DNA of 64,000 bases from Nematostella vectensis (GCF_932526225.1 NC_064042.1:10058540-10122539); one strand, 5' to 3'. Counted from the first letter of the stretch, positions 11,088-24,052 are shown. Notes: generated from the sequence alone by a model not told the origin. Translations and numbers: made by a program.

Positions 11088-12171
11088 GACTGTGTATGTG
11101 CGCTTATCCGTGAAGGAAACCTGTGTGATTGAGTATGTCAAAGCAGCTTGGGGGTTTTCGTACCAGGGTCGGATAGATTGTGTGACACTTGTGTACGCTT
11201 GAATGCACAAAACCCAGAGTGGTTGTTTATAAGCGCGTACTTATAGTCGCGTGAGGTCTCGAGAGTAACAGAAATAGCTTTGAGTGTCATTTGGATGCTT
11301 TCTGATTGGCGCCAAAAATCACAAAACAGGTCAAACTCTTTTTTTTTTATCTTTTTATTTTAGGTTATTCTTCTAAATTGCTTTGCGGACCCAATTCTGC
11401 ACGTGAGCCGCGTTTTTTTTGCTCGAAAATTACGTAGTTTAGCGCACGAACGTAGAGGAATTGTATGCTTTGCTTGAAGAAACTAACGCAGTTTTTAGGT
11501 TTAGCGCTAGATCGATTTGGGCTCTCTCAAAAAAAGATTCAAACCAGAACTTGTTAGAGAAATTGATAGAAAAATCTAGCCCAATCCAGCCCTAGCTGGT
11601 CCCTTTATATATTAGTTTTCAGTATTTATTACTCTGTACTAGCACAGGCCAGGTAAAATATTTAAATCTGATGTCAGGATTTCGATAATAAGAACTTGCA
11701 ATCTTCATAAAATAGCCTCTTTTGACACTAAAAAATTGGTTGAATTTGGCCACCGACAGCACAACAATACAACAAAAACTTGTATAGCATTCGCGTAACA
11801 TTAACTGTTAATAAATATTTATATAATCGACACCCCAAACCCACCCCCCAAAAACGAAGTGCTCTGCGATGAGACATCCGTCTGGTGTTGCGGGTTCCCT
11901 CTGGAGGGGCTCTTGCCATGCATGCTGGGATGCGTTTCATGCTGTATTCCCAGACAAGCTTATCCGATCACAATGTATTTCCAACATGTATTTCCACATA
12001 ATGATACCATTAACAAATCATCCTGGTTTTCTTTTTTGAACAAGATCTTCTTTTGGAATTAGTTCTCATAATGCTTGTATAATAGTTATGAATTTAACTT
12101 ATTCTGGTTTCCTTTGTAACGCTGCGAAGATTGTTCTGGATCAAAAGTCAGGCGCTTAATTGACTATACCA
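11088..12171. other. Intergenic region between the two CRD genes
   Basis: This contains the promoter of the downstream CRD copy (immediately above 11087) and the 3' region of the upstream copy. No additional exon or repeat is evident apart from short homopolymers. Confidence 0.5.
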
Positions 12172-15100
12172 TCACTTAACAAGATCCTCCTTGTCTTGCC
12201 CTTTTAGGCAAAAGATGGGTAGCCTGTGTTGCCGCCAGGCCAGGAAACCAAGCACGATAAGCGCGATAAGGATTATGGGTACGACGACGGCGACGACTAT
12301 GACGTACACTTTAGTAGCAGGCGCGAGTGGCACGCTTGTCGGTTGTGGCTGTGGTTGATCTGGAAATATCAAAGAGGAAATTTGTCTGATGTTTCCTATT
12401 AATAAGGTAACCTAAAGTCTCAAATAAGAAGTCTCACGTAAGTGCAACCAAACGACAGTGGAAGCTCCATATAACGGACACCCTCTGGACCAATTAAAAT
12501 CGCTACTTTGGACAGTGTCTGTTATAGATTGGGTGTCTGTCTAATGGAGGTACTGTTCCATTGTTTAATCTAGAAATTCCAATCGTAATCAATTGTTTGT
12601 CATAAAGACAGCTTTTATAAGTGAACTCCTAGGAGGGTTTCCACTCTCGTTCGCCAGGCCCGTTCCCAGGGGGGAGGGGTGGTGGCCGAAGGTCTACTTT
12701 CAGTTTTCAATAGACGTGCTATTTGTAGACAAAACTACAAAGCATAAGCTAGATCACTTTGGTATGTAGCCAAATCCGACAATTAACATCCTGCAAAGAC
12801 ATAAAAAAAATCCCTCTTTGTTCTTTCGGGGGTGGTCAGATTTCTATCAGAGAACTCACCCCCCCCCCCCCCCCCCCCCCTCCGGAAAAAAATTAGGTCC
12901 ACTTTTTCGGATCCCGCATCCCCCCCCCCCCCCCCCCACCCACCCACCCACCCCACAATCCTGTGTACTGGCCTTTTCGTCATGTGACATCTATCACATC
13001 TGAAAATAGCACTTACACAGGGGTGTCGCACATCGTAATAGACACGAGGTTATTCATTATGGTTGTGGCGGGTAGCGCGTTATGTATTGGGGGGAGGGGT
13101 GCTCTGGTCTCACCTCTGAACCACTTAAGCCATTTCATGGGCGTTGGCCACGTGGTATGTTTACAAAACCCATGTGATGTGTTACCAAACGCTAGGATCT
13201 CACAGGCCGAAACATAGCGTCCGATGAATGTGTTATACAGCCCTGGACACTCTAGACCAAGTTGGTGACAGTACTGTTGGCATATAGTGTAGAATCTTGG
13301 ACCTTCTTCGGGAAAGCAAGGAGGGAATTGATCGCCGCAAAAGAAGCGTCGGAGCCTGTCTGCGCATTTTGGAAAGTCTTCGCCCAGTTGTTGTATACGT
13401 CCTATGTACGAATTAGGAGGAATAATGCTGTCTGTGGAGGTGTTGGTGAATTTCTTGCCGTAATAGAATTGATAGATCCTATGCAAAAAGAGACAAGGTA
13501 TTTAGTTACTGGTGTTCTGACCGGTTTTCCTGTATATCGTCCCAGATGCCACACACCTACTCACGGTTGATCTCGAGTTCAGGAACTAAATGGGTTAGGA
13601 GAAAGAGAAAAGAGGGGAGGGGAGAGAGTCTGTAGTTTGTTTAGTGAAAGATACGGCAAGCCTATTGGCAGGGAGGGACAGGGGGAGGGGTTAAAGGAAG
13701 AGAAGAGAGTTCACTTGTGAAAGCAGGAGAAATAGGAAATATATTTCATATGTTTATAAGTTATAGCATGGCACGAGGGAAATTTAGTGAATAAATGTCC
13801 TCGCAATTAAATTCCCGATATGCCATGCTATAACTTTGTATTACCATGATCATCGAGGAAATAAACTCGCAATTACGAGTAATATTAGGTTGCATGAGCG
13901 AACACGGTTCGATGGATCAGGGCATTGCATACACATTGTTCTTTTTATCCCTCAAGAGACTACCACATTTTCACGAACAATTCTTTTAACATAGTTGATT
14001 TACATAGTTGCTCTACATATGTACAGCTTAGTTCTTTGACGTCATTAGCACGCATGCGTACAGCAATCAAATTCATCCCACATGGATCTAGTCTAACGTT
14101 GTTTAGGTGTCATGAGATCAAATTCTCTGCTCTCTTGGTACAGGGTCTATTCCTGCGCTAACCAGGAAGCTGCTTTCTATTTGTTTCTCTGGTGGAAACA
14201 AGAAGACAAGTATCTTTGTTCTTTATTTCTCTCATGCACTGATGTAGAGAGAAATTTAGAAGACAAAAAATTTTTTTGTCTTTTTTTTTTTAATTTCCCT
14301 CATTGTAAAACTAAAGTTCCTATACACTTTTGCATGAGGGAAATTTATAAACTAAATCTCCCTCATCCTTAATGCATGAGGGAAATTTAGAAACATCTAT
14401 TGTTTTCGAGAGAATTTCACTAGTAATCGTCCCTCAGAGGGAGAAAAAAGGGGAAATATTTGTTTTAGTAATTTAATAGATTGGCTCTGTACAGAACTCA
14501 ATACTCGCTTGGCAGAGATCGCTGCAACTTCTATCAAACAATACCAGCATTGCTAGTCATTGGCTGCTTGTGCCAGAAATATTTTCGCTGTTAACACGGG
14601 TATGCTTAATTCTATCTTTAAAGATATAATTGATGACGAGAAAAGGGACAGAAGAAAATATAGTAAAAATGTGAATCTCACATTAGCTGGTATGACGTGG
14701 TTATTGCAGTATAAGTGAAGCCTACGCCCTTGCAAAAAGGAAAAATCATCTTGGTACAGCCGCTTTCAAGTTTTCCTGAAAATAAAACATGAACGCAAAT
14801 CTGTATAGAATTTATAGCATTATAGTGGTAGGCCATATATGTTGTTTCCAAAGGCACGTAGCCACGATTTGCTTAAGGGTGGGTTGGCCTTCATAGATTT
14901 AATATGAAAACTACATACTATGTGTTGCTATGTGTGGTTATAGCTGTCGTTGTGTTGCTATCGTTGCTGTATGACTGTAGTGGAGTTGCTGTCGTTGTTG
15001 TGACTGTGACTTCTGTCGTTGATAGCATTGTTGTTTCGCTGTGGTGGTATATTTGATTGTTGTTTCTCGTTGCTGCTGCTGTTGTTTTAACAGAGCCGTA

Positions 15101-15877
15101 TAACAGGCCAAGTCAGATTGGGCGCACAATACAGAAAAATTAAGAAAATATTGGGGGGGGGGGGGGGCACAGCCACGCCCCTATAGGTCATTTCCTTATA
15201 TTTTGTTAAAATTTTGGGGGGGGGGGGCACATCCGACAGTGGCCCACCACCTGCTAAATTGTTGTTAAAACTCTGCAAAGTTGGTTGCTGTTGTTGCTTA
15301 TCTTTTCTTAAACTGATTCCTTTTATGCTCTTATTTGCTGTTGCTGTTGTTTCTGCTGTTGTTGATTGTTGATCTTGTTACTGTTTCTCAACTTACCAGT
15401 TGTGCTGCTATTATAATAATCCGCAAAACCATCGGGCTCATAACATTCCCCACTTTCCGCAGTCTTATTCGAGAATAACGAGCACGCTGCCATGAAATAA
15501 TCAATCCAGAAGTTCCCGGGATCAACGCCACATCGCTTCATAAACTCCGAACACACTCGTCTACACGGCAAGAAGGGTTTATCACCCTCTGGTCTGCAAT
15601 ACGGAGCAATCAATGCGCATATTACCGACTCTCCTGACCGCGCTACTGAACAATTCTCCGTGGACTGCAGCATATAGCTGATGATGCCTTGTACATTTTG
15701 TTTGCTCTTTTCCGAGAGTTTGATATCTGACGGTATCGGGAAGGTTGTATTGTATCCTGCGAAAGAGCAAACTTCTAGTAAGGAGTCTTTAAGTGGGATG
15801 CACTGTTGTTCCCCTATAGCGTTATTGACCAAGTATGAAAAGACTACAGCCCCTAGTAAATACCGCATAATCGCCAT
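12172..15877 (-). CDS. Single-pass membrane protein with two Frizzled-type cysteine-rich domains
   Basis: Three exons join in phase 1: 15397-15877, 13114-13431 and 12172-12359, giving 328 residues. Exon 1 holds a signal peptide (about residues 1-22) and CRD1, with motifs YNTTFPIPSDIKL, APYCRP and FLPCRRVCSEFMKRC. Exon 2 holds a more diverged CRD2 (CADRLRRFFCGDQFPPC, then CQQYCHQLGLEC). Exon 3 has a Pro/Gln/Thr stalk (DQPQPQPTSVPLAP), a transmembrane segment at about residues 284-308 (VYVIVVAVVVPIILIALIV) and a short basic tail ending KEDLVK. It is not a Frizzled receptor, because the seven-span region is absent. Inferred role: extracellular ligand capture at the cell surface, possibly as a Wnt co-receptor or decoy. 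Exon 2 could instead start at 13478, but only the 13431 acceptor keeps the phase. Confidence 0.85.
12700..12972. repeat. Interspersed repeat family R2, copy 1 (poly-C containing)
   Basis: This shares several blocks with 42625-42832: ggtatgtagccaaa, gacaat-taacatcc, ttcgggggtg, ggaaaaa-ttaggtcca, ttttcggat and a degenerate cctgtgtactggcc end. Both copies contain two long poly-C tracts. The opening block caatagacgtgctatttg recurs at 39541-39568. It lies in intron 2 of the two-CRD gene. Confidence 0.7.
13755..13835. repeat. Short inverted repeat
   Basis: agttatagcatggca and its complement tgccatgctataact flank about 45 bp. Several copies of gagggaaattta follow to about 14460. It could be the end of a MITE; no target duplication was found. 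Confidence 0.45.
15120..15262. repeat. Interspersed repeat family R1, copy 1
   Basis: Two poly-G tracts flank cacagccacgcccct followed by ggtcatttccttatat. The same core is found near 28620, 46960 and 58110. It lies in intron 1 of the two-CRD gene, next to a CTG/GTT-rich low-complexity stretch. Confidence 0.7.
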
Positions 15878-16286
15878 TTCACTAATAAGAGAAGCTCAGC
15901 GACTAATCCATTACGTCTTGAGAATAATCGTGCGTACCGTGCTAGGTACCAAACGTAATTTCATATCCCCATAATTGATCTTTTGCCATTATAAAGAAAG
16001 GATATGGCTTATCTCTTTTGCTGTCAGTCAATACGTTTGAGTGTGAGTGATTGGAGTCAGACTGGATTGACTTGGTTATAGAATTATGTATTCGGGTTGC
16101 TTTGGGTTCTCTTATTCGGATGACGTTAAAGAACCGATGAGGGCTCTTGTAGTTGGGTCCATCTTCATCTTTCACTTTTGACCTGAGGTCTTATTGAAGG
16201 ATTGTCAAATACTAATCTTTACCAATATGACACCTTTGACAGCCCCCCCCCTCTCAGCCGCAACTCCCCCTGGGTATACGCGCCTC

Positions 16287-16728
16287 AGCGGCGTAGCCAG
16301 GGGGTGGCCTAGGGACCTCGGGGCCCCCTCCACTCCTTAGCAGCCAAAAATAAAGTAATATATAGGTATATAAGACATTAACTAATATACAGGAGACAAA
16401 TGAAGAAAACGTTGTCGTTTTGAGGGACTGGTACCGAGGAATCTTAGGGTTTTTTTTTTTAGATACTTTCTCCATTGACCAAAAAAGATCACAGTCACTG
16501 TTGTTCTCTTCTGAATACAAGTCATAAATTTTACGAAGCACCTGCGGTACGGCAACCTTAAAATTGCCAAGAATCATACAGTTTTTTTCCAAATAAGGGA
16601 TAAATTAGTTTCCTTATATGGAAGTGACCGCGTTTGGCAAAAACGACAATTTTTGGCTTAATTTTCTTGATATGAAATCCCTGAAAGTCCCTTCTGGGCC
16701 TCCTCTTGTTAAAAATCCTGGCTACGCC
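16287..16728. mobile_element. MITE-like element with ~18-bp inverted ends
   Basis: The left end contains AGCGGCGTAGCCAGG and the right end CCTGGCTACGCCGCT. The span is about 440 bp. No target duplication could be fixed. Interior open frames are not convincing. Confidence 0.5.
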
Positions 16729-16885
16729 GCTGTGAGCCTGATCATAGCGTCCTGCCTCATCGGTTCTTTTACGTTTTCCGAATAAGAGAACCCAATCACT
16801 TGGGAACGCTAGACTGCTGATGTACGGCCGTCACATAAATATCCGGTTCAATTCGAAATTGTTCTAGAATCAAAATATTAATTAT

Positions 16886-17328
16886 CAGGGCTCATAAGTA
16901 GGGGCAATCAACTTCATCACATTCTTGTATTATATAGGTGTCACGGCGTTTCCTAGGATCAGGATATAGACGCACGTATTAGCCAATCAGATGCGACCTT
17001 AGTGCTGACGTTTTGGCTGAGCTCAACTGCACGCGCAGTCTCAGACAAAAAGCTATGTTCTCTCTTCGGTACTTTGACTTTTGTTGCTCTCTTCTTCAAT
17101 GATGAATCCAGTTTTACCTACGAATTTGAATTCTGGCTTGCAATTCTTTTGTTGAACAAACAAAAGCGACGGATGATGGATAAAGAAATATTCTTTCTAA
17201 CTGTAATTTGCGCGTGCAGCCTCACGTCACTCGCGCGCGCGACCAACGTCAACGTAGCTGATTGGCCCGTTCGTGCGCGCGCGTCTAAAAATAGCCTGAT
17301 TCTAGGAAACGCCGTGACACTAGTAATC
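16886..17328. mobile_element. Diverged, shorter relative of the long-TIR element
   Basis: It begins CAGGGCTCATAAGTAGGG like the element at 17470, then GTGTCACGGCGTTTCCTAGG. Near its right side it has the complement (CTAGGAAACGCCGTGACAC at 17306-17324). The expected outer right terminus is missing or degraded. The interior holds GC-rich alternating cgcgcg tracts. Confidence 0.65.
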
Positions 17329-17469
17329 ACTTGACTGTTCTAAATAACTGTGGGAGGGCAGAAGCATTTCATTTCGTCAAAATTGCAAAAAAAAAAAAAA
17401 ATAGCAGAGTATTTATTATAATCCATATAACTCCTTAAAACAGAATAGATTGAAAAAGATAAGTACCCA

Positions 17470-20184
17470 CAGGGGCTCATAAGTAGGGGCAATCATCTGT
17501 ATCATCTGTATCAAATAATTGTCACGGCGTTTCCTATAATCAGGCTATTTTTAGACGCACGGATTAGCCAATCAGATGACAGGACGGAAAAAATTGACTT
17601 TGTCTCAAGGAATCCAAAATGGCGGCCGAGAAGGGGGAAAACGACGCCTGCTTTTCAAAGTCTTCCTACTTCCTCAAATGCCTTTTTATTTCTGGATCCT
17701 TTTTGTCGCAGAGAAAGAAACATTTAGTTACTAGCACTGGACTATTTATTTCTCCATAAGTGGACTCAAACGTTGTTACGAGGACGTTTTTTCTTGCTCT
17801 TGCAAAGTAATAAATTCGAAAATAAGTGATCATTTGTTGCGATCTCGAAATTCTTTCGCTGAGAGGCCATATTATCATTCATAAGGTGTTTGATACTGCT
17901 AGTTAACTAACAATAGTGTAAGAAGTAACATACGGAAGTTTATGTCTTGTTTTTTGTTTTACATTTATATTAAACCAGCTCTTCAAAACTGTAAGTAATT
18001 GTGTTTGTATAAGAATGAATTTAGTCATGATACGCATGAATATCAACACTAATGACCTGCCCTCGACTCAACTTGCCCTGATCTGGTAAGAAATTGTAAA
18101 AAATAATCATGTAAAAGTTTTTTGTGTAAATTCTTTTTCTCTTTAAGCCTAATTCGAAAATTGATACTATAAAAATAAAATATGACTTTGATAAATATGA
18201 CATTGATAACCAGGATTTGTTGGTGCCCTGCTTCAGTCTGTGGAGAGAAAAATCTGGACTTGCACCAAAGAAATGTCAGATTCTTAGAAGTTGTGTTAAC
18301 ACCATGCCAAATGAATGTATACAAAATGGAACAAATAAGCCCAGGAAGGAAACGACTTGACAACTTCTATCCTGCTGGATCTTGTGGACTGTTTCAACAG
18401 TTAGGAACAAATACAGAATTTAAAAGAAAAAGGTTGGCAACATTCAGAGGTGCTTGTAATACACTATATTTTAGCAGGCCAATACCTGCAGTTAATATTT
18501 AATAGTAAGAGTAGCATGTTTGCAGCTAATATGGAAAAGTTCAAAAAATTAATTGTTATAAGACGGTTGTCGGCCATTTCAACACATTTAATCTCTTAAT
18601 TCTCCGACACAAACTCCATGCAAAACTCCATGTGACTCTTCAACAACGTAGGAAGAAACCACCGGACAGCCTCTATCTGCTGGTGTGCGTCGGACCTTGT
18701 GGTCTGCGTCGACAGTTGATTAATTAATAAAACCTTTAAAAGAAAAAGTCGACAACAACGCAGATTTATGTTTTTTAGAACGATATTTCGGCAGGCCAAT
18801 ACCTGCCTTCTTCAGGTTATAAATGAGTTACAATGGCATGTTTTTTACCTTTTGTTAGTTAATCATCAATGAACTTTGTACTTTGTCACTCAATTACTAT
18901 TTTTACCTTTTGTTAGTTAATCATCAATGAACTTTGTACATATACTAGCTATAACATGCCATTGTAACTCATTTATAACCTGAAGAAGGCAGGTATTGGC
19001 CTGCCGAAATATCGTATAAACTAAGTTATTTTACAGTAGACAAAAGTTAACAATAAAGCTTTTGAGTAGCAAAACACAGCCATGAATGTAGCAGATATTA
19101 TCATTAAAAGGAAAACTTCAGGATATTTTCCTTATCATTATATATAATTATCTATTACAGCAAAATGACAGACTGTTGTTATTACAGGGAAATAGCAGAC
19201 TGTTTGAGTGGCAGCATAATCTTCCCCACAAGAGCTTTTCTGAAAGATTTAACAAGGACTGAAAGTGCATTACTATAATGGTGGCAAGTCTTACATTATA
19301 TGCATGCTTTTATACCTTCCTTGCCTTTTTTGTAATGATTATAAAACGTATTATAGTTTCTGGTCAGCCAAGAGTTCACATGAGAAACGACCACTTCAGC
19401 AGATACTCAATATAATACACATTCTCTCTATCCCCTCTTTTTTTGGAAAGTGAAATTTGAACAAAGTTATTCATAACAGATCATAAATAACAAGTACACA
19501 TTTTCGAATTAAACGGGAAATAGAATTTACAGAAATACACAAACATCCTTATTGAGGTTGCCTTTTATGTTAGTATACTTTTAGATGGATATTTCTTACA
19601 ATTTCTTACCAGATCAGTACAGTGAGTCCAGGACAGGTCATGGGTGTTGATATACAAACACAGTTCCAGCTTTGAAGAGCCCGTTTAATAAAAATATTTA
19701 ATAAAAACAAGACATAAACTTTCGTATGTTACTTCTTACACTATACCTAGCAGTATCAAATACCTTTTGAATGATAATATGGCCTCTTAGCGAGAGAATT
19801 TCGAGATCGAAACAAATGATCACTTATTTCCGAATTTATTGCTTTGCAAGAGCAAGAAAAAACGTCCTCGTAACAACGTTTGAGTCCACTTATGGAGAAA
19901 TATATAGTCCAAGGCTAGTAACAGAATGTTTCTTTCTCTGCGACAAAAAGGATTCAGAAATAAGAAGGCATATGACGACGTAGGTAGACTCTGAAAAGCA
20001 AGCATCGTTTTCCCCCTTCTTGGCCGCCATTTTGGATTCCTTAAAGACAAAGTCAATTTTTCCGCCCTGTCATCTGATTGGCTAATCCGCGCGTCTAAAA
20101 ATAGCCTGATCCTAGGAAACGCCGTGACAGTTAGTATAGTACCAGAATGTGGGGAAGTTGATTGCCCCTACTTATGAGCCCCTG
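17470..20184. mobile_element. 2,715-bp DNA element with ~620-bp terminal inverted repeats, TSD GTACCCA
   Basis: The left end starts CAGGGGCTCATAAGTAGG and the right end finishes with its exact complement, flanked by GTACCCA at 17463-17469 and 20185-20191. The inverted arms stay alignable inward to about 18100 on the left and 19590 on the right. They share CACGGCGTTTCC, ATTAGCCAATCAGATG and the block ending TCTGGTAAGAAATTGT. The roughly 1.5-kb centre has no recognisable transposase; the longest ORF (18182-18502, 106 aa) matches nothing I know. It is probably non-autonomous. The superfamily is uncertain, since a 7-bp duplication with CAGGGG ends is not diagnostic. Confidence 0.85.
18781..19014. 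repeat. Inner hairpin with 61-bp arms and a direct repeat in the loop
   Basis: Arms 18781-18841 and 18954-19014 are complementary (GATATTTCGGCAGGCC, ACCTGCCTTCTTCAGG, TTATAAATGAGTTACAA). The loop carries two copies of tttgttagttaatcatca with flanking sequence. The phrase pairing GAAGAAGGC with GCCGAAATATC resembles sequence I recall from ends of Penelope-like elements, which is only suggestive. A diverged copy of the preceding 125 bp lies at about 18360-18490. Confidence 0.75.
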
Positions 20185-23100
20185 GTACCCAACATTTCAT
20201 CATGTGTTCTTTCAAATTCCAATGCCGTTTTGAGAGTGTGGGTACCCTGTGGTACCCAAAACCCTTCCCAGGCCCTTTGTTTAGCAGATTTGTCACTAAA
20301 TTAAATAAAATGGACCTTAAGATGCAAGAATGTAATGTTTGAATTACTTTTACTAAATATTTGTTCAGTTTGACAATTTTTTTCGAAAAATTCCGACGTG
20401 GGTACCCTGTGGATTTTAACTGAAATAAACAAACACGCCGTACGGCCACACCCAGAGCTTTTTGAAGCATAAACATATATTTTTTAAATCACTATGGAAA
20501 CGGCTTTCAGATGATATATGTCTCCCAAAATCTCCGAAGGGGGGGGGGGGGGGGGGGGGGGGGGTGGTTCACTTTCACTTTCTGGTCCACGGACTATACC
20601 ACGGGATTCGTCATTCACACAGTTCTTCAATTCACTTGAAGAGAAAGTGACGAAAAACACTGATTCAAATTCTAGAAATTTCGTTTTTAATTTTTTTTCT
20701 AGTAAATGTATTTTCCACCCTAACGAAAGGACACTAAAAGTAACGAAGACTTCGTTTATGTGCGCGCAACACCGGATGCATGCGCTCGCGCACGCACTAG
20801 AAAACACGCCATTTTAAACGAGCGCGCGCTGTTTTGATTTTGTTGTTTGTTTTCGTTGTTTGTGTTGTAGAAAGCAAATTTCCCTTATTTTTCGTGGTAT
20901 TTACTCTTTTATACAGCTATTTCAATAAATGTTGTCCAAGTGCGCACTGCCGCACGCGCCCATAACGCGAGGTGATAGGGTAATAAGTCGTCGCCCTCTT
21001 CGATTTTCCCTAACAGGAGCGCGCGATCTAATGGGTATTTTTCTCAATAATCAGTAAAAAAAAAAAAAATCCGGCGCACGGAGAGGACGACTTGTTCCGT
21101 TTGCATGATTACGATTTTAATTTGCATATTTTTGCCGCGCTCGTTCAAAATGACGCTATTCTTTAGCGAGCGCGGAAAAACGAAACTTGAAAACAATTTT
21201 GCTTCAAAATCTTTCCAGTCTCTATTTCTTTTCCGTCCAGTCACCAGGAAAGACTGAAAATTTAGTTGCCTTTACACTATTTATGTTAATCCGAATTTGA
21301 TATCTTAAAAGAGAATGAAAGAGCTACAAGAAACGAGATTTCTGAAAGCAACAAAATAGCGACCATGACGTTTACTGTGGCGTCGGCATCTTTCTTGCGC
21401 TCCGATTGGATGTTTATGAGACACGTCACCGACCTTAATTTAGGTCGGTAAAAATTGGCGGGAAGCGAACTAGAAAAGTCCGTTGTACAGCACAAGCCAA
21501 TTTCTAAAAAGCTGGCCAGCGGACTTTGAGAAAGTCTAGTTTTTAGTTAATATGCCGTCTTCGCTGGCGAGTTATCTGGATGGTACAATTTCTTGCATTA
21601 TCTATCGAAGACACTGCGGCATTTCTTTCTATCTGACGCGTACAATTGTAAAAGGTATCTGAAAAAATAGGTCTTCTGTCGGATACATTTCAGCCGTTTT
21701 TCTTCTAACGACAACGTGAAAACTCCAAGTTTCATGCAGTCTACGGAACAGATGCTCATTTGCATAAGCCACTGTCCGGCGTCCTCGATCCCATGCGACG
21801 CCATTTTCTGCCATTTGTCATGACAACAGCCCACGCTTTGACGAAGGCGATGTTTTGCGAAGTTTTATTACATAAAGTATAAGGGTCAACTTATCTCATG
21901 TTAGCAAATCAACTTCCTAAGAAGTCTTAAAAGGATCAGATTTTGGCGATATTTTGAAGAGAATGAATCACACGAGAAAAGTTCTAACTCACTAAATTTC
22001 ACATTTTTGGTACATCCAGTCATAAGCAAAGTTAAAAGCCGAGACTCACATCATAGCTAAAACTGTTATTTTACTTAATCTGAGTGAACTCTGAGCACAT
22101 ATTTCCACCTGGTTTTAAATATATTAAACGCTTACGAGCTTGTCTCCAAACCGCAAAGCACGCATGTAATTATATTCTAAATATCTCGAAAAGGCGTGGA
22201 AATCGCTGGAAAGTTTGTATTGGACGTTTGATAAGAATTCCATCAGGAATTTGTCTGGGAGGTCTGATTTCCGTAGCACCCTCTTCATTAAGAGCAAGTC
22301 CTTAATAGCATAGACATGCAACAACATCCAATAATTATGTTTGCTTCTAAAAACATTTTTGTTACACCTTGTCATAGACTCGTTTTATGAAAATAATGTA
22401 CAATATTTGAATCTCAAACTAATAAACTCTCGGTGTGTGAAAGATGGGCTCCAGATCCTTACGCGTTAAGAAATAGGAGGATAAATTAAAAAGTGTGTCA
22501 TTCAATCAGTCTCGACTAAATCTTTGTTCTAGCCGTATAAGCGTGCGTAAATAGCAAAAGAATGAAATGAACAAGTGACCGTGCATTCCAGCATGGCAAC
22601 TGCCTTAAAAATAAACTTTTCTTTTTCTCCCCAAATTTTGTTTATTTGGACTAGATAAAAAAAATTTTATTATGCGTGAACATTACTCTTTAGGATGAGG
22701 TAAAATTTAGAAAATGAAAATGAATAAAACGCTCAAAATATAATTTTATCTCACGTCCTAGAGATTTTATGCTGTGTCGAGCATGATTTTTATTGTAAAA
22801 TTTCCTCTTCGCAGTATCATGGGGGTAAGACACCGAGAGAGGGGGTAGAAAATCAACGAAAGATACCTCTTAAGCCTCTTTGAAGCTAGAAACATTACTT
22901 TTGGTACTACGCCTGAAGAAGGAAAATGCCATTTATATGAAAGTGTAGGCTGTTTCATTTATGAAAGTTGTTTTACCAGCTTTTTTAAAAGCAAAGCGAT
23001 TTAATCGAATTAAAATGTAAACATATGACCAATGTCAATGTTTGATATAAACAAAAAAAATACTTGCAAAATAGGTTCTCTATGACAAGGGTCATCCAAC

Positions 23101-23245
23101 TGTCATGTGACCCATAGTCCCTAATTTGTCAGGTTAAAGCGGTTAAAATCGAGAGAGTCCTGTTTAAAAATTAATTTAAACCACGCAGTGCATGTTGCAG
23201 TGCTCCAAAAAGGTTAGTGAAAAAAAAAAGTTAGAAGACCCATTT
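20185..23245. other. Gene-poor stretch with low-complexity tracts
   Basis: A poly-G run lies at about 20539-20563. CpG-rich sequence lies near 20760-21000, and a short inverted repeat (aactagaaaagtccg ... cggactttgagaaag) at about 21468-21540. A 70-bp segment at 21736-21806 recurs inverted at 24540-24609. I see no convincing exon. Confidence 0.4.
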
Positions 23246-23249
23246 TTAG

Positions 23250-24052
23250 CTATGGTTGCAAATCAGACAGCCTTTGTTACATCAACCGTATGCTAGATCA
23301 AAGGTAAACCCCCGTGAGCCAACTAAAAGCTCATCAATGACAAGTAATTTTATAATTACTCAACACCCATATCTTGGTGCTGAAATAAGCAAAGACCTGA
23401 ACTGGAGCAAACACATCCAAAACATCACAGGGAAAGCTAATAGATCATTAGGGTTAATCAAAAGAAATCTTCGCAAATGTCCAGAAAGTGTCAAGACCCA
23501 GGGATACAAGACACTTGTTCGACCTCAGCTTGAATACGCTAGTACTGTCTGGTCCCCTCACCAGAAATACCTCATTGATGCCATAGAAGCAGTGCAGAAG
23601 AAAGCAGCACGCTTTTGCAAGCAATGCTGGGATCGGGAACCGGGAACAATGACACGTCTAATGGAAGAACTTGGGTGGCCAAAACTCAAAGAAAGGAGGG
23701 AAAAGGCACGATTGGCCTAATTTTATAGAATAAATAAGGGGCTGAGTGAAATTTCCATGCCACCTTATGCAACTCCCCAAATGTACACAACAACTAGACA
23801 ATACCATCCACAAAGGTTTGCACTATACAGTTGCAAAACTAACGTTTTCAAAGAAAGCTTTTTTCCACACGCAATAAGAATGTGGAATGGCCTTCCAGTT
23901 AGTACTATCACTCAGCCCACTATCGATACTTTCCTGGCATCTATTTAGTTTATTTATTCAGTCTGTTATAGTTATGTCTATAGTTATTTTTTTATTTTAT
24001 TTTATTTTATTTATTTATTTATTTATTTACTTATTTATTTATTTATTTTTAT
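23250..24052 (+). mobile_element. LINE 3' fragment (CR1/L2/Jockey type) with TTTA-rich tail
   Basis: A 5'-truncated copy starting in the reverse transcriptase C-terminal region: YLGAEISKDLNWSKHI, then LGLIKRNLRKCP, YKTLVRPQLEYASTVW, VQKKAARF, ELGWPKLKERREKARL and, after one in-frame TAA at 23718-23720, FFPHAIRMWNGLP. The reading frame continues past that stop to about 23948. It ends in a tttattta-rich microsatellite (about 23985-24050), as L2/CR1-type elements do. Confidence 0.9.
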
